Below, piece by piece: positions 8,587 to 18,404 of a stretch of 27,433 nucleotides of DNA. Source of the DNA: Branchiostoma floridae. Taxonomy: Eukaryota > Chordata > Leptocardii > Amphioxiformes > Branchiostomatidae. The stretch is from the NCBI RefSeq assembly GCF_000003815.2, contig NC_049988.1, positions 22,963,200-22,990,632 of the forward strand, written 5' to 3'. How positions within the stretch are numbered: the first letter of the stretch is position 1; the number at the start of each line of letters is the position of its first letter. The notes under the pieces were generated by a model that saw nothing but the letters and a program-made list of their open reading frames with translations, did not search any database and was not told where the DNA came from. The translations under genes were made by a program, and so were the position numbers.

Positions 8587-10218
8587 GAAATCACAAATTC
8601 ATTACACATGTAGAATTTTTCACAGGTGTGTTTTAAAATGGTTCTTGGAAGTCGATTTCAGTGCTGAGTAGTCAAACTGGTCACAACTGTACGGTTTGCC
8701 ACTGGTCTCACTTTTTTTTAAGAGTGAAATAATTGATTTTCAAGATGTCCTTCACCCACACTCCCCACACATGTAGTGTTTGTCACCAGTGTATTTGGAA
8801 AAACGCTAATCTAAATAGCATTTCTGTTCTTCGGAATAGGCACACTGGTCACATTATTATAGTTTTTCCCGTGTGAGTTCTCATATGTTGAGATAATTGA
8901 GACTTCCGAGCTGCCCTGTACCCACACTCTCCACACATGTAGGGCTTATCACCAGTGTGTCTGGCTAAATGTTGGTTCAAGGTGCACTTATGTTTTGCAG
9001 AATAGTCACAGTGGTCACACTTGTAGGGTTTTTCTCCTGTACGAGTTCTCATATGGTCAGCTAAATGAGACTTCTGAGCTGTCCTGTACCCACACTTCCC
9101 ACATATGTGGGGCTTGTCACCTGCGTGTATGGCTAGATGTCGATCCAAAGTGATCACTTCGAATATAGCAGGTTTCTCAGATGCCATGAAATCATAATGC
9201 TTACACATGTGGAGTTTTCACCGGTGTGTTTTACAATGCTTTTTCAATGTGGATTTTACTGCAGCAGAATAGTCACACTGGTCACACTTATAGGGTCTGT
9301 CACCAGTATGAGTTCTCATATGTATAGATAAGGCATATTTCTTAGCTGTCCTGTACCCACACTCACCGCACATGTAGGGCTTATCACCAGTGTGTATGGC
9401 TAGATGCCTGTTCAAAGTGGATTTATCTGCGGCAGAATAGTCACACTGGTCACACTTGTAAGGTTTTTCACCCGTGTGGGTCCTCATATGTATGGATAAG
9501 TCAGGCTTCCAAGCTGTCCTGTACCCGCACTCCCCACACATGTATGGCTTTTCACCAGTGTGTATGGCTAAATGTCTATCCAAATGGTTTTTCTTTGCTG
9601 CAGAATAGTCACAATGGTCACACTTGTAGGGTCTTTCACCAGTATGAGTTCTCATATGTCGGGATAAGGTAGACTTGAGAGCTGTCCTGTATCCACACTC
9701 CCCACACATATAGGGCTTATCACCTGTGTGTTTGGCTAGATGTAGGTCCAAACTTGATTTTTGTGCAGCAGAATAGTCACACTGGTCACACTTGTAGGGC
9801 TTTTCCCCTGTGTGTGTTCTCATGTGTCGGAAAAAGTGAGACTCCCATGCTGCCCTGTACCCACACTCCCCACACATGTAGGGCTTATCACCTGTGTGTT
9901 TGGCTAGATGTAGGTCCAAACTTGATTTTTGTGCAGCAGAATAGTCACACTGGTCACACTTGTAGGGTTTTTCCCCTGTGTGTGTTCTCATGTGTCGGGA
10001 TAAATGAGCCTTTAAAGCTGTCCTGTACCCGCACTCCCCACACATGTAGGGCTTCTCACCAGTGTTTGATTTCAGTTGACTGATCAGACTGGTTTTGCTC
10101 GCTGTTGGCTGTTCTTTGATTTCACCTGCATCCCAGTCACATAAATCTTCAGAAGGAGACCCATCACGGAAGTTCTAGTAACTTAAACATACGTGACTGA
10201 TGAACCTCTTCAACGAAC
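8587..10218 (-). pseudogene. ZNF-2: decaying C2H2 zinc-finger array
   Basis: This is the minus-strand homolog of ZNF-1 and ZNF-3. The acceptor CTATTAG|GTTCG (exon edge 10218) matches ZNF-3, but the MAEA start is missing, and a TAG sits where ZNF-1 has the CAG of SQN; the in-frame leader FRDGSPSEDLCDWDAG then follows. The intact core (10054-9218) has ten fingers in strict CGECGYR/CDQCDYS alternation. A stop follows THR at 9218. Beyond it one finger has lost its cysteines (MCKHYDFMASEKPAIF), three recognisable fingers follow (one ends HMRTR instead of HMRTH), then a frameshift at TGKTIIM. From 8848 to 8587 only finger scraps with several stops remain (CDQCAYS, MCGECG, SCDQFDYS). Helix residues of the core fingers are LAHR, QSSL, WSFR, QSSL, LSTR, KNHR, WPDI, DSTR, KYAI, VSTK. 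A shorter protein from an internal ATG cannot be ruled out. Confidence 0.75.
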
Positions 10219-11047
10219 CTAATAGAATAGAAAATATGAAAAAAGAAGAAATAGATCAATTAAAACTAGATAGATAACGTTGGCATGAAAAGAAATAATG
10301 TTAACATTCACAAGCTATTTACGGTTTGATGTTGCCACTTTTTTTGGGGGGGGGTGACTATAAATTATATTTTTTTCTCTTTATCTTCTTCTTCAAATAG
10401 ACTTATGTTCACTATACAGTAAATAAAAATATATGATGGGGAATCTTTTTATTTTTTTGTATGGTCAAAAAAATTACAGTTCGGTCATTTTCATTTTCAG
10501 CCTTTGGTGATTGGCTGCAGCTAAGAGCATAAAACCTGTCATAAAAGTTCTACCCATATTACAGTAGACTTTCCTAATGACCTAAATGACCCCAATTGCA
10601 CATTCATCGATCGTCTGTCGGGGAGACTAGCCGTTTTAAACAATATCTGTTTCGTCTTACAAAATATGTTTCGCCTTTAATACACAAACACATTCACATC
10701 TAGCATGATGATGATGAGACCTTCGAGCCTTGTCCCGATACTTGCTACATGTAACCGAACACCGCAGGGTGTCTGCTACACCTCCAGTTGCCATGGCAAC
10801 AGTGGTCTTGGAAGTTAACTTACTTAATTTTTTGGAGATGAAGGTGAGAAAGTAGAAGAAACGGAGCAAAAAGTAATGTTTTCCTTTGTTTCCGTGAAAC
10901 TAAAAATGCCCCCCTCCCCATGCCCATTTTCGTCACACAGAAAAGTCTTACATTTCGCCCTAATGTAGCCCACATACCATAGAAATGACCTCTACCCATT
11001 AAAGTTTATGATAATACAGTTATGCTGTATGTATGTCCTGTTGTTAC
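10219..11047 (-). other. intron-equivalent upstream of ZNF-2
   Basis: It carries the cassette blocks AATGACCTAAATGACCCCA (near 10575), CTAGCCGTTTTAAACAA (near 10627) and CATGTAACCGAACACCGCAG (near 10748), all also found at 18555-18720 in front of ZNF-3. A G run (near 10345) and an ATGCCCCCCTCCCC tract (near 10906) are also present. The short open frames look like noise. Confidence 0.55.
10787..10800. promoter_or_regulatory. perfect palindromic X-box, ZNF-2
   Basis: GTTGCCATGGCAAC is a perfect 14-bp palindrome and fits the full RFX X-box consensus. It sits at the position equivalent to the ZNF-1 (6993) and ZNF-3 (18738) copies. The element stays perfect even though the downstream coding array is decaying. 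Confidence 0.6.
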
Positions 11048-11090
11048 CTGCTTCCAGTGTTGATTATCACCTCCGCACAATCCTCCTGCA
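11048..11090 (-). other. 5' exon equivalent of ZNF-2, interrupted
   Basis: On minus, CACTGGAAGCAG|GTAACAAC preserves the donor at 11048. The conserved block stops at 11090 and resumes at 11534 after a 443-bp insertion. Confidence 0.5.
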
Positions 11091-11533
11091 GGTGAATAAA
11101 GGTCACCATTACAGACATGCGCAGAATTAGCATGAAGATGGCTTGCAAAAGTAAGTGTAAGAAGCCTTTTTGTTGGGAAATGTTGGCATTTTGGAGCTGG
11201 AAATTATGGTCAGGTATTCTGGCTATTTTATTTCGTGAGAAAAATAAGCTTTCTACCATGTTTGGAGTGTTTTAGACAGTCTAGAGTATGTATAGTTTGG
11301 GTGTTATCAGGGAGGTCAAAGGTCACCAGAGTTTCTTATTCTGTTTGTGGGGGCGCATTGCGCTGAACCGAATGTTTTCAAAATTGCCATATGCACTCTT
11401 TAGAAGTCAGATTTGCCTGCCAATGTGAGATTTTCACCAACTAAACCTTAGGTAGGTGACTTTTGACAGCCTTTTCCCTTCATCTTATGCATGCAACAGG
11501 TGCCTGCCAGCCTTTGGAGGTCTGTACCCTGCA
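11091..11533. mobile_element. 443-bp insertion in the ZNF-2 5' exon
   Basis: Compared with ZNF-1 and ZNF-3, the conserved block TCCTCCTGCAAGCGTCTG is split after CCTGCA. The 6-bp CCTGCA occurs at both ends (11085-11090 and 11528-11533), like a target duplication. The inside shows no terminal inverted repeat or coding signal that I recognise. On minus its edges read GCAGG|GTACAG and TTCACCTGCAG|GAGG, so it could also be spliced as an intron. Confidence 0.45.
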
Positions 11534-11557
11534 AGCGTAAACGTCTGGAGCAGCAAG

Positions 11558-11594
11558 GGGTGAAAGGTGACTGCTTCGGTAGGGTGAAAGGTCA
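11558..11594. promoter_or_regulatory. tandem DR1-like nuclear-receptor sites, ZNF-2
   Basis: GGGTGAAAGGTGA (11558-11570) and GGGTGAAAGGTCA (11582-11594) have the same order and 24-bp start spacing as in the other two cassettes, despite changed bases between them. Confidence 0.5.
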
Positions 11595-11767
11595 TTGAAT
11601 GCCTGCTTAACCAATATTGTAATTCCGCCTACACTATTGGTAAGGCGACCTATATTTTTTATCTTGATTTTGCAAATTAGATGGTAGCCAGTGCTGGTGA
11701 TTCACAGTTGGTTTGACCTCTTGCTTTGTAGTGTAATTCGTATATGGCTGTTTTATTCCGCACAACG

Positions 11768-12521
11768 GGGTTTACGGAAAAGCCTGGGCCCAGGAGCTGG
11801 GCTGGCTAGCCTGAAAGACTACCTTTTCTGGGCCCCAAGGCTATGCATGGGGTTTGTCCTGTAGCTGAACTTTTTTTCTTAGTAAAAACTGGGTCAGTGA
11901 CAATTCCAGCTGTGGGTGGGATGGAGGAAAGTTGACCATATTGCTGGACTTGCAATGAACAATGGAAGAAAACAGTCATAAACTAAATTCCAATTATACG
12001 ACAGAAAATACTGGAAATGTTAACTTAAGATTTGAAGGGAAGGGATAACTGTTACTAGGTGAAATAAAGAATACTAGGATGGGTCAGGAAATGATAGGGC
12101 GCAACATCAAATTCAAAACAGATGTCTCATGCTTTGAATGAGTGTGCCTACAGAAAGGATGGTTAGGCCTCTTATGAAATTTCCTTGTGGGAAAACTGGG
12201 TCAGTGGTAACCCAAGACAACAGTTGGGACCCTAGGATGGGGGCTGTTTGCCAAAACATCAAATTTGAAACAGATGTCTCAAACATCAAGTGTCAGTGAG
12301 CATGGATGTAGGAATGGGTGTATGTTATGTGTAACGATTGAATCTAGTGGTAGGAACTTGTATGTGAGGGGGGGGGGGGGTTGTATAGTGTTGTGTTATT
12401 CCATTCTCTCATGCAGGAGTACACTATCAGCCAAAACCCCAACCATAGCCTTGGGGCCCAAAAAGGGTGGCCTGGCTAGCCTGCAGGCTAGCCTGCTGGG
12501 CCCAGGCTTTTCCGTAAACCC
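11768..12521. mobile_element. 754-bp non-autonomous DNA transposon with about 75-bp TIRs
   Basis: The left end GGGTTTACGGAAAAGCCTGG is mirrored at the right end (CCAGGCTTTTCCGTAAACCC, ending 12521). The first 25 bases of each arm are identical, and the similarity extends through GGCTAGCCTG and GGGCCCCAAGG to about 75 bp. The flanks are the 9-bp repeat CGCACAACG (11759-11767 and 12522-12530). The interior has a diverged direct duplication (AACATCAAATT..AAACAGATGTCTCA near 12104 and 12256, about 150 bp apart) and a G run at about 12369, but no transposase. A 9-bp duplication would suit Mutator- or Merlin-like elements, but because the flank is itself a repeat unit the superfamily is unsure. Confidence 0.75.
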
Positions 12522-13530
12522 CGCACAACGTTACAGTACATGACTGTTTTATTCCGTACAACGTTACAGGACATGACTGTTTTATTCCGTACAACGTTAC
12601 AGGACATGACTGTTTTATTCCGTACAGCGTTACAGTACATGACTGTTTTATTCCGCACAACATTACAGTACATGACTGTTTTATTCCGTACAACGTTACA
12701 GTACATGACTGTTTTATTCCGCACAACGTTACAGTACATGGCTGTTTTATTCCGTAAAACGTTAGAGGACATGACTGTTTTATTCCGCACAACGTTACAG
12801 CAGCTTTATTCCGCACAACGATACAGTACATGGCTGTTTTATTCCGTACAACGTTACAGTACATGGCTGTTTTATTCCGCACAACGTTACAGTACACGAC
12901 TGTTTTATTCCGCACAACGTTACAGTACACGACTGTTTTATTCCGTACAACGTTACAGTACATGACTGTTTTATTCCGTACAACGTTACAGTACATGGCT
13001 GTTTTATTCCGCACAACGTTACAGTACACGACTGTTTTATTCCGCACAACGTTACAGTACACGACTGTTTTATTCCGTACAACGTTACAGTACATGACTG
13101 TTTTATTCCGCACAACGTTACAGTACATGACTGTTTTATTCCGTACAACGTTACAGTACATGACTGTTTTATTCCGTACAACGTTACAGTACATGACTGT
13201 TTTATTCCGTACAACGTTACAGTACACGACTGTTTTATTCCGTACAACGTTACAGTACATGACTGTTTTATTCCGTACAACGTTACAGTACATGGCTGTT
13301 TTATTCCGCACAACGTTACAGTACACGACTGTTTTATTCCGTACAACGTTACAGTACATGACTGTTTTATTCCGCACAACGATACAGTACACGACTGTTT
13401 TATTCCGCACAACGTTACAGCAGTTTTATTCCGCACAACGTTACAGTACACGACTGTTTTATTCCGTACAACGATACAGTACATGACTGTTTTATTCCGT
13501 ACAACGTTACAGTACATGACTTTTTTATTC
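12522..13530. repeat. 33-bp minisatellite, about 31 copies
   Basis: The unit reads CATGACTGTTTTATTCCGTA then CAACGTTACAGTA, with a strict 33-bp period. Variants alternate GTACAACG/GCACAACG and CATGA/CATGG/CACGA. Two shortened units (CAGCAGCTTTATTCC near 12797 and CAGCAGTTTTATTCC near 13417) suggest a higher-order duplication about 620 bp long. One unit lies left of the 754-bp transposon (11738-11767). All long open frames here, in every reading frame, arise because 33 is a multiple of three. Confidence 0.95.
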
Positions 13531-14035
13531 AGTTCTAAAATTATAACTACTTATTATAATTCGCTGTTGATGCTGGTGTACTACTAGTAACTTCAAATGG
13601 TTTTTGTGAAGGAAAAAATCATATCGGACAACAAAACGGTGGTGTGAAGCGATGAGTTAACTACCATAACATTGAAATCTGTTTATATTTTCGTAACAAT
13701 ATATAACTTAATTGTACAACAATTGTACGAAGTACAAAATTTGTCACCTATACATACCTGCAGTTCTATAGCTTAACTTAAGGCGTATCTAACTAATACA
13801 GAAGTTGTAGTATTAGATAAGTTTCTTACATTCATTGTGGGGTTTTACAATCATTTGTGGAATTTCTAGTGTCTAAACCTTCTTTGATATATTTTCCTAT
13901 ACCTGCCATACAGGGATTGCCACATGTCATGATGTATTTGAATTTGCACTTCAGGTCCATTGAGATAATCCATATGTATAAAATGACAGCCTTCTGTATC
14001 GAAAATTGCGTATATCAGAATATTTGGTACATACA
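13531..14035. other. intergenic DNA between cassettes 2 and 3
   Basis: The part at 13611-13700 (GAAGCGATGAGTTAACTACC, ATTGAAATCTGTTTATATTT) matches 8284-8372 and belongs to the duplicated cassette. Nothing else is recognised before the assembly gap. Confidence 0.5.
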
Positions 14036-14135
14036 NNNNNNNNNNNNNNNNNNNNNNNNNNNNNNNNNNNNNNNNNNNNNNNNNNNNNNNNNNNNNNNNN
14101 NNNNNNNNNNNNNNNNNNNNNNNNNNNNNNNNNNN
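14036..14135. other. assembly gap (100 N)
   Basis: Exactly 100 N, the usual placeholder for a gap of unknown size. It cuts into the 3' end of the ZNF-3 array, so downstream finger remnants may be missing. Confidence 0.99.
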
Positions 14136-14173
14136 ATCCCCATAGTCACACGGTCACACTTGTAGTTATTTAT

Positions 14174-15571
14174 TTACCCAATATGAGTTCTCATATGGTT
14201 CGCTAAGTGAGACTTCTGAGTTGCCCTGTACCCACACTCCCCACACATGTAGGGCTTATCACCAGTATGTTTGGCTAGATGTTGCTTCAAGGTGGACTTA
14301 AGTGCAGCAGAATAGTCACACCGGTCACATTTGTAGGGTTTGACACCAGTGTGTTTGGCCACATGGTGGGCCAAACTATTTTTGTGTACAGCAGAATAGT
14401 CACACTGGTCACACTTGTAGTTTTTTTCACCAGTATGAATTCTCATATGTTGGGATAAATGAGACTTTTGCACTGTACTATACCCGCACTCCCCACACAT
14501 GTAGGGCTTTTGACCAGTGTGTTTGGCTAGATGTTGGTCCAAACTGGACTTATGTGCAGCAGAATAGTCACACTGGTCACACTTGTAGGGTTTGTCACCA
14601 GTATGAGTTCTCATATGTTGGGATAAGTCAGACTTACGAACTGTCCTGTAGCCACACTCCCCACATATGTAGGGTTTATCACCAGTGTGTATGGCTAGAT
14701 GTTGGTCCAAACTGTCTTTTCGTGAAGCAGAATAGTCACACTGGTCACACTTGTAGGGTTTTTCACCCGTGTGCGTTCTCATATGTTTGGATAAGGTAGA
14801 TTTCCGAGCTGCCCTATACCCACACTCCCCACACATGTAGGGCTTGTCACCGGTGTGTTTGGCCAGATGTTGGTCCAAACTGTCTTTTCGTGAAGTAGAA
14901 TAGTCACACTGGCCACACTTAAATGATTTTTCCCTGGTGTGTGTTCTCATGTGTCGGGATAATTGAGACTCCCATGCTGTTCTGTACTCACACTCCCCAC
15001 ATATGTAGGGTTTATCACCGGTGTGTATGGCTAGATGTTGGTCCAAATGACATTTCCTTGTTGCAGAATAGTCACACTGGTCACATCTGTAGGGTTTTTC
15101 ACCGGTATGAATTCTCATATGTGTGGATAAGTCAGACTTCTGAGCTGTCCTGTACCCACACTCCCCGCACATGTAGGGTTTCTGACCAGTGTGCTTGGCT
15201 TCATGTTGGTCCAAACTGGATTGTCGTTTAGCAGAGTAGTCACATTGGTCACACTTGTAGCGTTTTTCTCCAGTATGAGTTCTCATATGTTGGTTGTGAG
15301 TTGTCCTGTACCCACACTCCCCATACATGTAGGGTTTCTCACCAGTGTTTGCTTCTGGTTGACTGACCGCACTGGTTCTGGTCGCTGTTGGCTGTTCTTC
15401 AGTATCACCTGCATCCCAGTCACATAAATCTCCAGTAGGAGACCCATCACAGACGTTCTGGGGAACAGCAGTATGAGACCCATCACATACATTCTGAGGA
15501 ACAGCAGTAGGAGACCCATCACAGACGTTCTGGGGAACAGCAGTAGGAGACCCATTACCTGCCTCTGCCAT
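14174..15571 (-). CDS. ZNF-3: C2H2 zinc-finger protein, 13 intact fingers plus one broken
   Basis: A 465-residue protein in one coding exon; the acceptor CATTAG|GTTCG (edge 15578) precedes the ATG at 15571 (MAEAGNGSP). The N-terminus has three tandem 13-residue units (TAVPQNVCDGSPT, third copy GSHT) where ZNF-1 has one, then LCDWDAGDTEEQ. Finger 1 (PYMYGECGYRTTHNQHMRTH) lacks its first cysteine and four helix residues. Thirteen complete fingers follow, mostly alternating CGECGYR and CDQCDYS; fingers 12 and 13 are both CDQ/CDR type. Helix residues (-1,2,3,6) of fingers 2-14 are RSSQ, QSDT, RCHQ, WSQR, RDSQ, RSTK, RDSQ, RSDQ, HSSQ, QSHQ, HNSH, LSTQ, QSHN. The frame ends at HIG-TAA inside the next linker; a scrap of a further finger (YKCDR..CDYG) continues at 14136-14173 into the gap. 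It is a likely nuclear DNA-binding protein. Confidence 0.8.
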   Translation of the reverse strand: MAEAGNGSPTAVPQNVCDGSPTAVPQNVCDGSHTAVPQNVCDGSPTGDLCDWDAGDTEEQPTATRTSAVSQPEANTGEKPYMYGECGYRTTHNQHMRTHTGEKRYKCDQCDYSAKRQSSLDQHEAKHTGQKPYMCGECGYRTAQKSDLSTHMRIHTGEKPYRCDQCDYSATRKCHLDQHLAIHTGDKPYICGECEYRTAWESQLSRHMRTHTREKSFKCGQCDYSTSRKDSLDQHLAKHTGDKPYMCGECGYRAARKSTLSKHMRTHTGEKPYKCDQCDYSASRKDSLDQHLAIHTGDKPYICGECGYRTVRKSDLSQHMRTHTGDKPYKCDQCDYSAAHKSSLDQHLAKHTGQKPYMCGECGYSTVQKSHLSQHMRIHTGEKNYKCDQCDYSAVHKNSLAHHVAKHTGVKPYKCDRCDYSAALKSTLKQHLAKHTGDKPYMCGECGYRATQKSHLANHMRTHIG

Positions 15572-15578
15572 GTCGAAC

Positions 15579-15755
15579 CTAATGGAATGAAAAATAACTG
15601 AAAAGAAGAAATAGACCAATTAAAACTAGAAAGATAACAAGTATGTTTTACCTTTACATGATCTAGCCTACGAAGCTATTAAGGGCAACGTGTTGGTTTC
15701 TTTTTTCTGTTTGTAATTTCTGTGTATTTGTATACATATATATGTTTCCAATATA
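15579..15755 (-). other. 3' part of the ZNF-3 intron
   Basis: Shares CATAATG-free intron sequence with ZNF-2, including AAGAAGAAATAGA(C/T)CAATTAAA and ACTAGA(A/T)AGATAAC near 15603 and 10245. This extends the cassette homology into the intron. Confidence 0.5.
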
Positions 15756-16237
15756 AACTCGGCACAAAAAAAATTGGAATATCAACTTTGGCTGATCATA
15801 TTTCCGTTGTTTCTGCCTCAATTTCAATGTGTTACATATCATTTGAAAGCGTGTATGATTTTCTTTCACAGGGTATCAAACTCTTTTATGATTATAAATT
15901 CGTGGAACGAGCACCTGTGCTGCTTACGTCAGTGGGTCGCGAAAAAAGTGCCCAAATTTCCCTTTTTACGTTCAACACTGTATCATAATGTTGGTGCGGG
16001 TGCGGGTGNNNNNNNNNNNNNNNNNNNNNNNNNNNNNNNNNNNNNNNNNNNNNNNNNNNNNNNNNNNNNNNNNNNNNNNNNNNNNNNNNNNNNNNNNNNN
16101 NNNNNNNNATCCAATCTATCCTTTTTATCGGGGAATCATACACGCTTTCTATTGATATGTAACACATGGAATTTGGGGCGGGAGCATCGGAACGGGGATC
16201 AGCCAAATTTGATATTCCAAACTTTTTGTGCCGAGTT
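15756..16237. mobile_element. TA-flanked MITE with long TIRs (contains gap)
   Basis: The left arm starts AACTCGGCACAAAAA and the right arm ends TTTTTGTGCCGAGTT, each bordered by TA (15754-15755 and 16238-16239). The inverted similarity extends well over 100 bp, through GGAATATCAA, TTTGGCTGATC, GTGTTACATATCA and AAAGCGTGTATGATT. TA duplications are typical of Tc1/mariner-type elements. The centre is an assembly gap. Frames crossing it are not genes. Confidence 0.75.
16009..16108. other. assembly gap (100 N)
   Basis: Exactly 100 N inside the MITE, between the inverted arms. Foldback DNA of this kind commonly breaks assemblies. Confidence 0.99.
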
Positions 16238-16308
16238 TACATAATACTAGTCACGTTCGCTACCAATATACAGGGACAGAAAGTGATCAATTAAAGATAA
16301 TATGGTAA

Positions 16309-18404
16309 CGGCTACTTCACAATCTAATGTACCAAAAGGGGGTCACTAGGGGTGAAAATTCAACTTCATTTTATTCTTTTTTTGTTATTAGCAGTTCAAA
16401 GGTACAAACCTTGGGCATACTATCCTAAAGGATCTCCGCACAACGAGCTTTTATAACTTCGGTACATGGGCTTTTATCAATGGATCACTAAGGGGGTACG
16501 GACGCTACAACTGTAGAATAACTGGAACTGCAGCATACTGTAAATTCAACATTAGAACAGAAAATGGGTGTTTTATCCTTATCTTCTTGTATAATTAGCA
16601 TTTGCTATGCTAGAAAATCAACTCAAGTTGCAGTATGACTATGTTAGGTCATTTTCTGGTCATCTGTTACTAAAGCAGCTATAATGATATGCGGGTATTT
16701 GGGCTTGAAGCAAAGATCAAATACTATAATTCTTAATCCAGGCACCATAGTAGCTAAATTTTTGTGGTTATCTATCCTTATTGGGCTTCTACATAAAATT
16801 ACAGCAGATATAGTGTATAACATAACATAGAATCTTTCATATGACCATTAATGAACAGCTCAAGGGGGGTACGGACGCTACACAATTATAGTAAAGACTG
16901 GTAGTGAACAATGGAATTAGCCCATAGAACATGTCTATTTTCTGATAATTGTTAACTATTTATTAATTGAAGCATCCATTAATGCTACTGTGGCATTTTA
17001 ACAAAGAAAATGGGAGTATAAATATGCCAGTTGAGATTCCTCACAGTTGGATCTGTACATTTTAAGAACAGGACTAATGGAAGATTTTACAGAATCTGAT
17101 AAAGAAGTGATGGTTTACATAAAAGAATATAACACAGTGCTTTCCAAGTCATCAAATCAGCAATATATACTTGCATCTTTCTTGAATACATGCTACATAG
17201 TTAGTTTGGACATGAGAAACAGTAGTGCAGGGGGGTACGGACGCTACACATTACATACTGTGTAATACTATGTTAACTTTATGCCTTGTATAATGTAGAT
17301 CTACCAATCTGGTGTTCTTATATCAGCTTAACTCATGGGGGAATATCAAATATCATCTCACATCCATCTTTGGCTGCTTTGGAATGGACCACTTAATGAA
17401 GTCTGAGGGGGTGTAGCAAATGTGGATTTGTGGAGGAAACCTCAGAAAATTGCAGCTCAAATTCATTGAAAAGTCACATTTTTAGAGAAAAAAGTTAACC
17501 AATCATATCTGTAAGAACTGTAATTAATGTATTGAATCACAATTGTAGCAGTTGGACAGTAATTTTAACAGCATTTTGCTAAAAAACCTCAAATGGGGGT
17601 ACGGACGCTACAGGTGGGGGTACGGACGCTACAGGGGGTACGGACGCTACATTTTGATGTTTATGATGCTATGCTAGGCAGAGTTTTCAGGACAGCAATG
17701 GTTTAAAGGGTGTTCTAGTATGTGGTAATAGAGACCTCTAAACTGTCATAATCACAAGCTTGTGGGATTTACTTAATACAGAAATTAAGGGGGGGTACGG
17801 ACGCTACGGATTTTTTTCGGAAAATGACATCCTGGACTTTGCTTGTAAATAATATGTCATAAGAGTCTGCTACTGATCTTATTCTACTTCTGACCTTATA
17901 TACACATAATACCTTACATTTACATACAAAGACAACACCAATATTAGCAAACAATTAGATTCTACAGACTCAGATATATCCAGTTGAAATAACATCGAAA
18001 ACCGTCAACATGTTGGTAAAATGGGAAAATTGTCCCTATGGAACCAAAAAATTGGTCATATCCTAAAAAAAAAAGCATAAAATCACTAGTAGTCACATGA
18101 CTGCATATCAAAAGCAAGTGGTTTCTAACTTCCAACTACAATTTTTGTGTTAGATCAAAGGTTTAAGAATTAGTAAAAACTGAATGGTCCCCGATAACGC
18201 TTAAAATTGAGCATTTTTAGGTCATACTTTGGTCAATATTTTTGCCAAATATTGAACGATTTACAAAATTCTTTTGGTGACATGTTCCTTGTTGTACCAG
18301 GTTTGGGGAAATGAATTTATAAAACAGCTATAGACTGTGTATCTTTTGCTATCAACTGATAACATGTCAGAAAAAAATGGGTACATTAGATTGTGAAGTA
18401 GCCG
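16309..18404. mobile_element. 2.1-kb non-autonomous DNA transposon with internal motif repeats
   Basis: The left end CGGCTACTTCACAATCTAAT (from 16309) is repeated in inverse at the right end (ATTAGATTGTGAAGTAGCCG, to 18404); identity covers about 25 bases, through GTACC. The flanks are TAA at 16306-16308 and 18405-18407, a 3-bp duplication of the kind PIF/Harbinger elements make. No transposase frame is visible. Inside are seven copies of GGGGGTACGGACGCTAC. The element sits in the ZNF-3 intron and, with the MITE, explains why that intron is about 3.4 kb against about 0.9 kb for ZNF-1. Confidence 0.7.
16492..17808 (+). repeat. seven dispersed copies of GGGGGTACGGACGCTACA
   Basis: Copies start at 16492, 16865, 17231, 17595, 17616, 17634 and 17791, all in the same orientation. 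The first four lie 373, 366 and 364 bp apart, although the DNA between them shows no obvious repeat. The next three are packed 18-21 bp apart. The last ends in G instead of A. Possible decayed copies (GGGGGT with partial tails) lie at about 16337 and 17406. The core GTACGGACGCTAC is an imperfect palindrome and resembles the element's CGGCTAC end. Confidence 0.85.

Noticed and set aside
12427-13517. Long open frames of 100-327 codons on both strands (RNKTVMYCNVV, GIKQSCTVTLY, RTTLQYMTVLF repeats)
   Set aside because: The DNA is a 33-bp tandem repeat, and 33 is a multiple of three, so frames without a stop in one unit stay open in all. The same unit opens three different peptides.
13857-14206. 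Plus-strand frames running through the N gap, also 15774-16244 and 15892-16206
   Set aside because: They are open only because N bases hide stops; the flanks are a zinc-finger remnant and MITE arms.
16492-17808. CRISPR-like array of short spaced repeats
   Set aside because: Spacing is about 365 bp or 18-21 bp rather than 30-40 bp spacers, there are no cas genes, and the context is a eukaryotic transposon in an intron.
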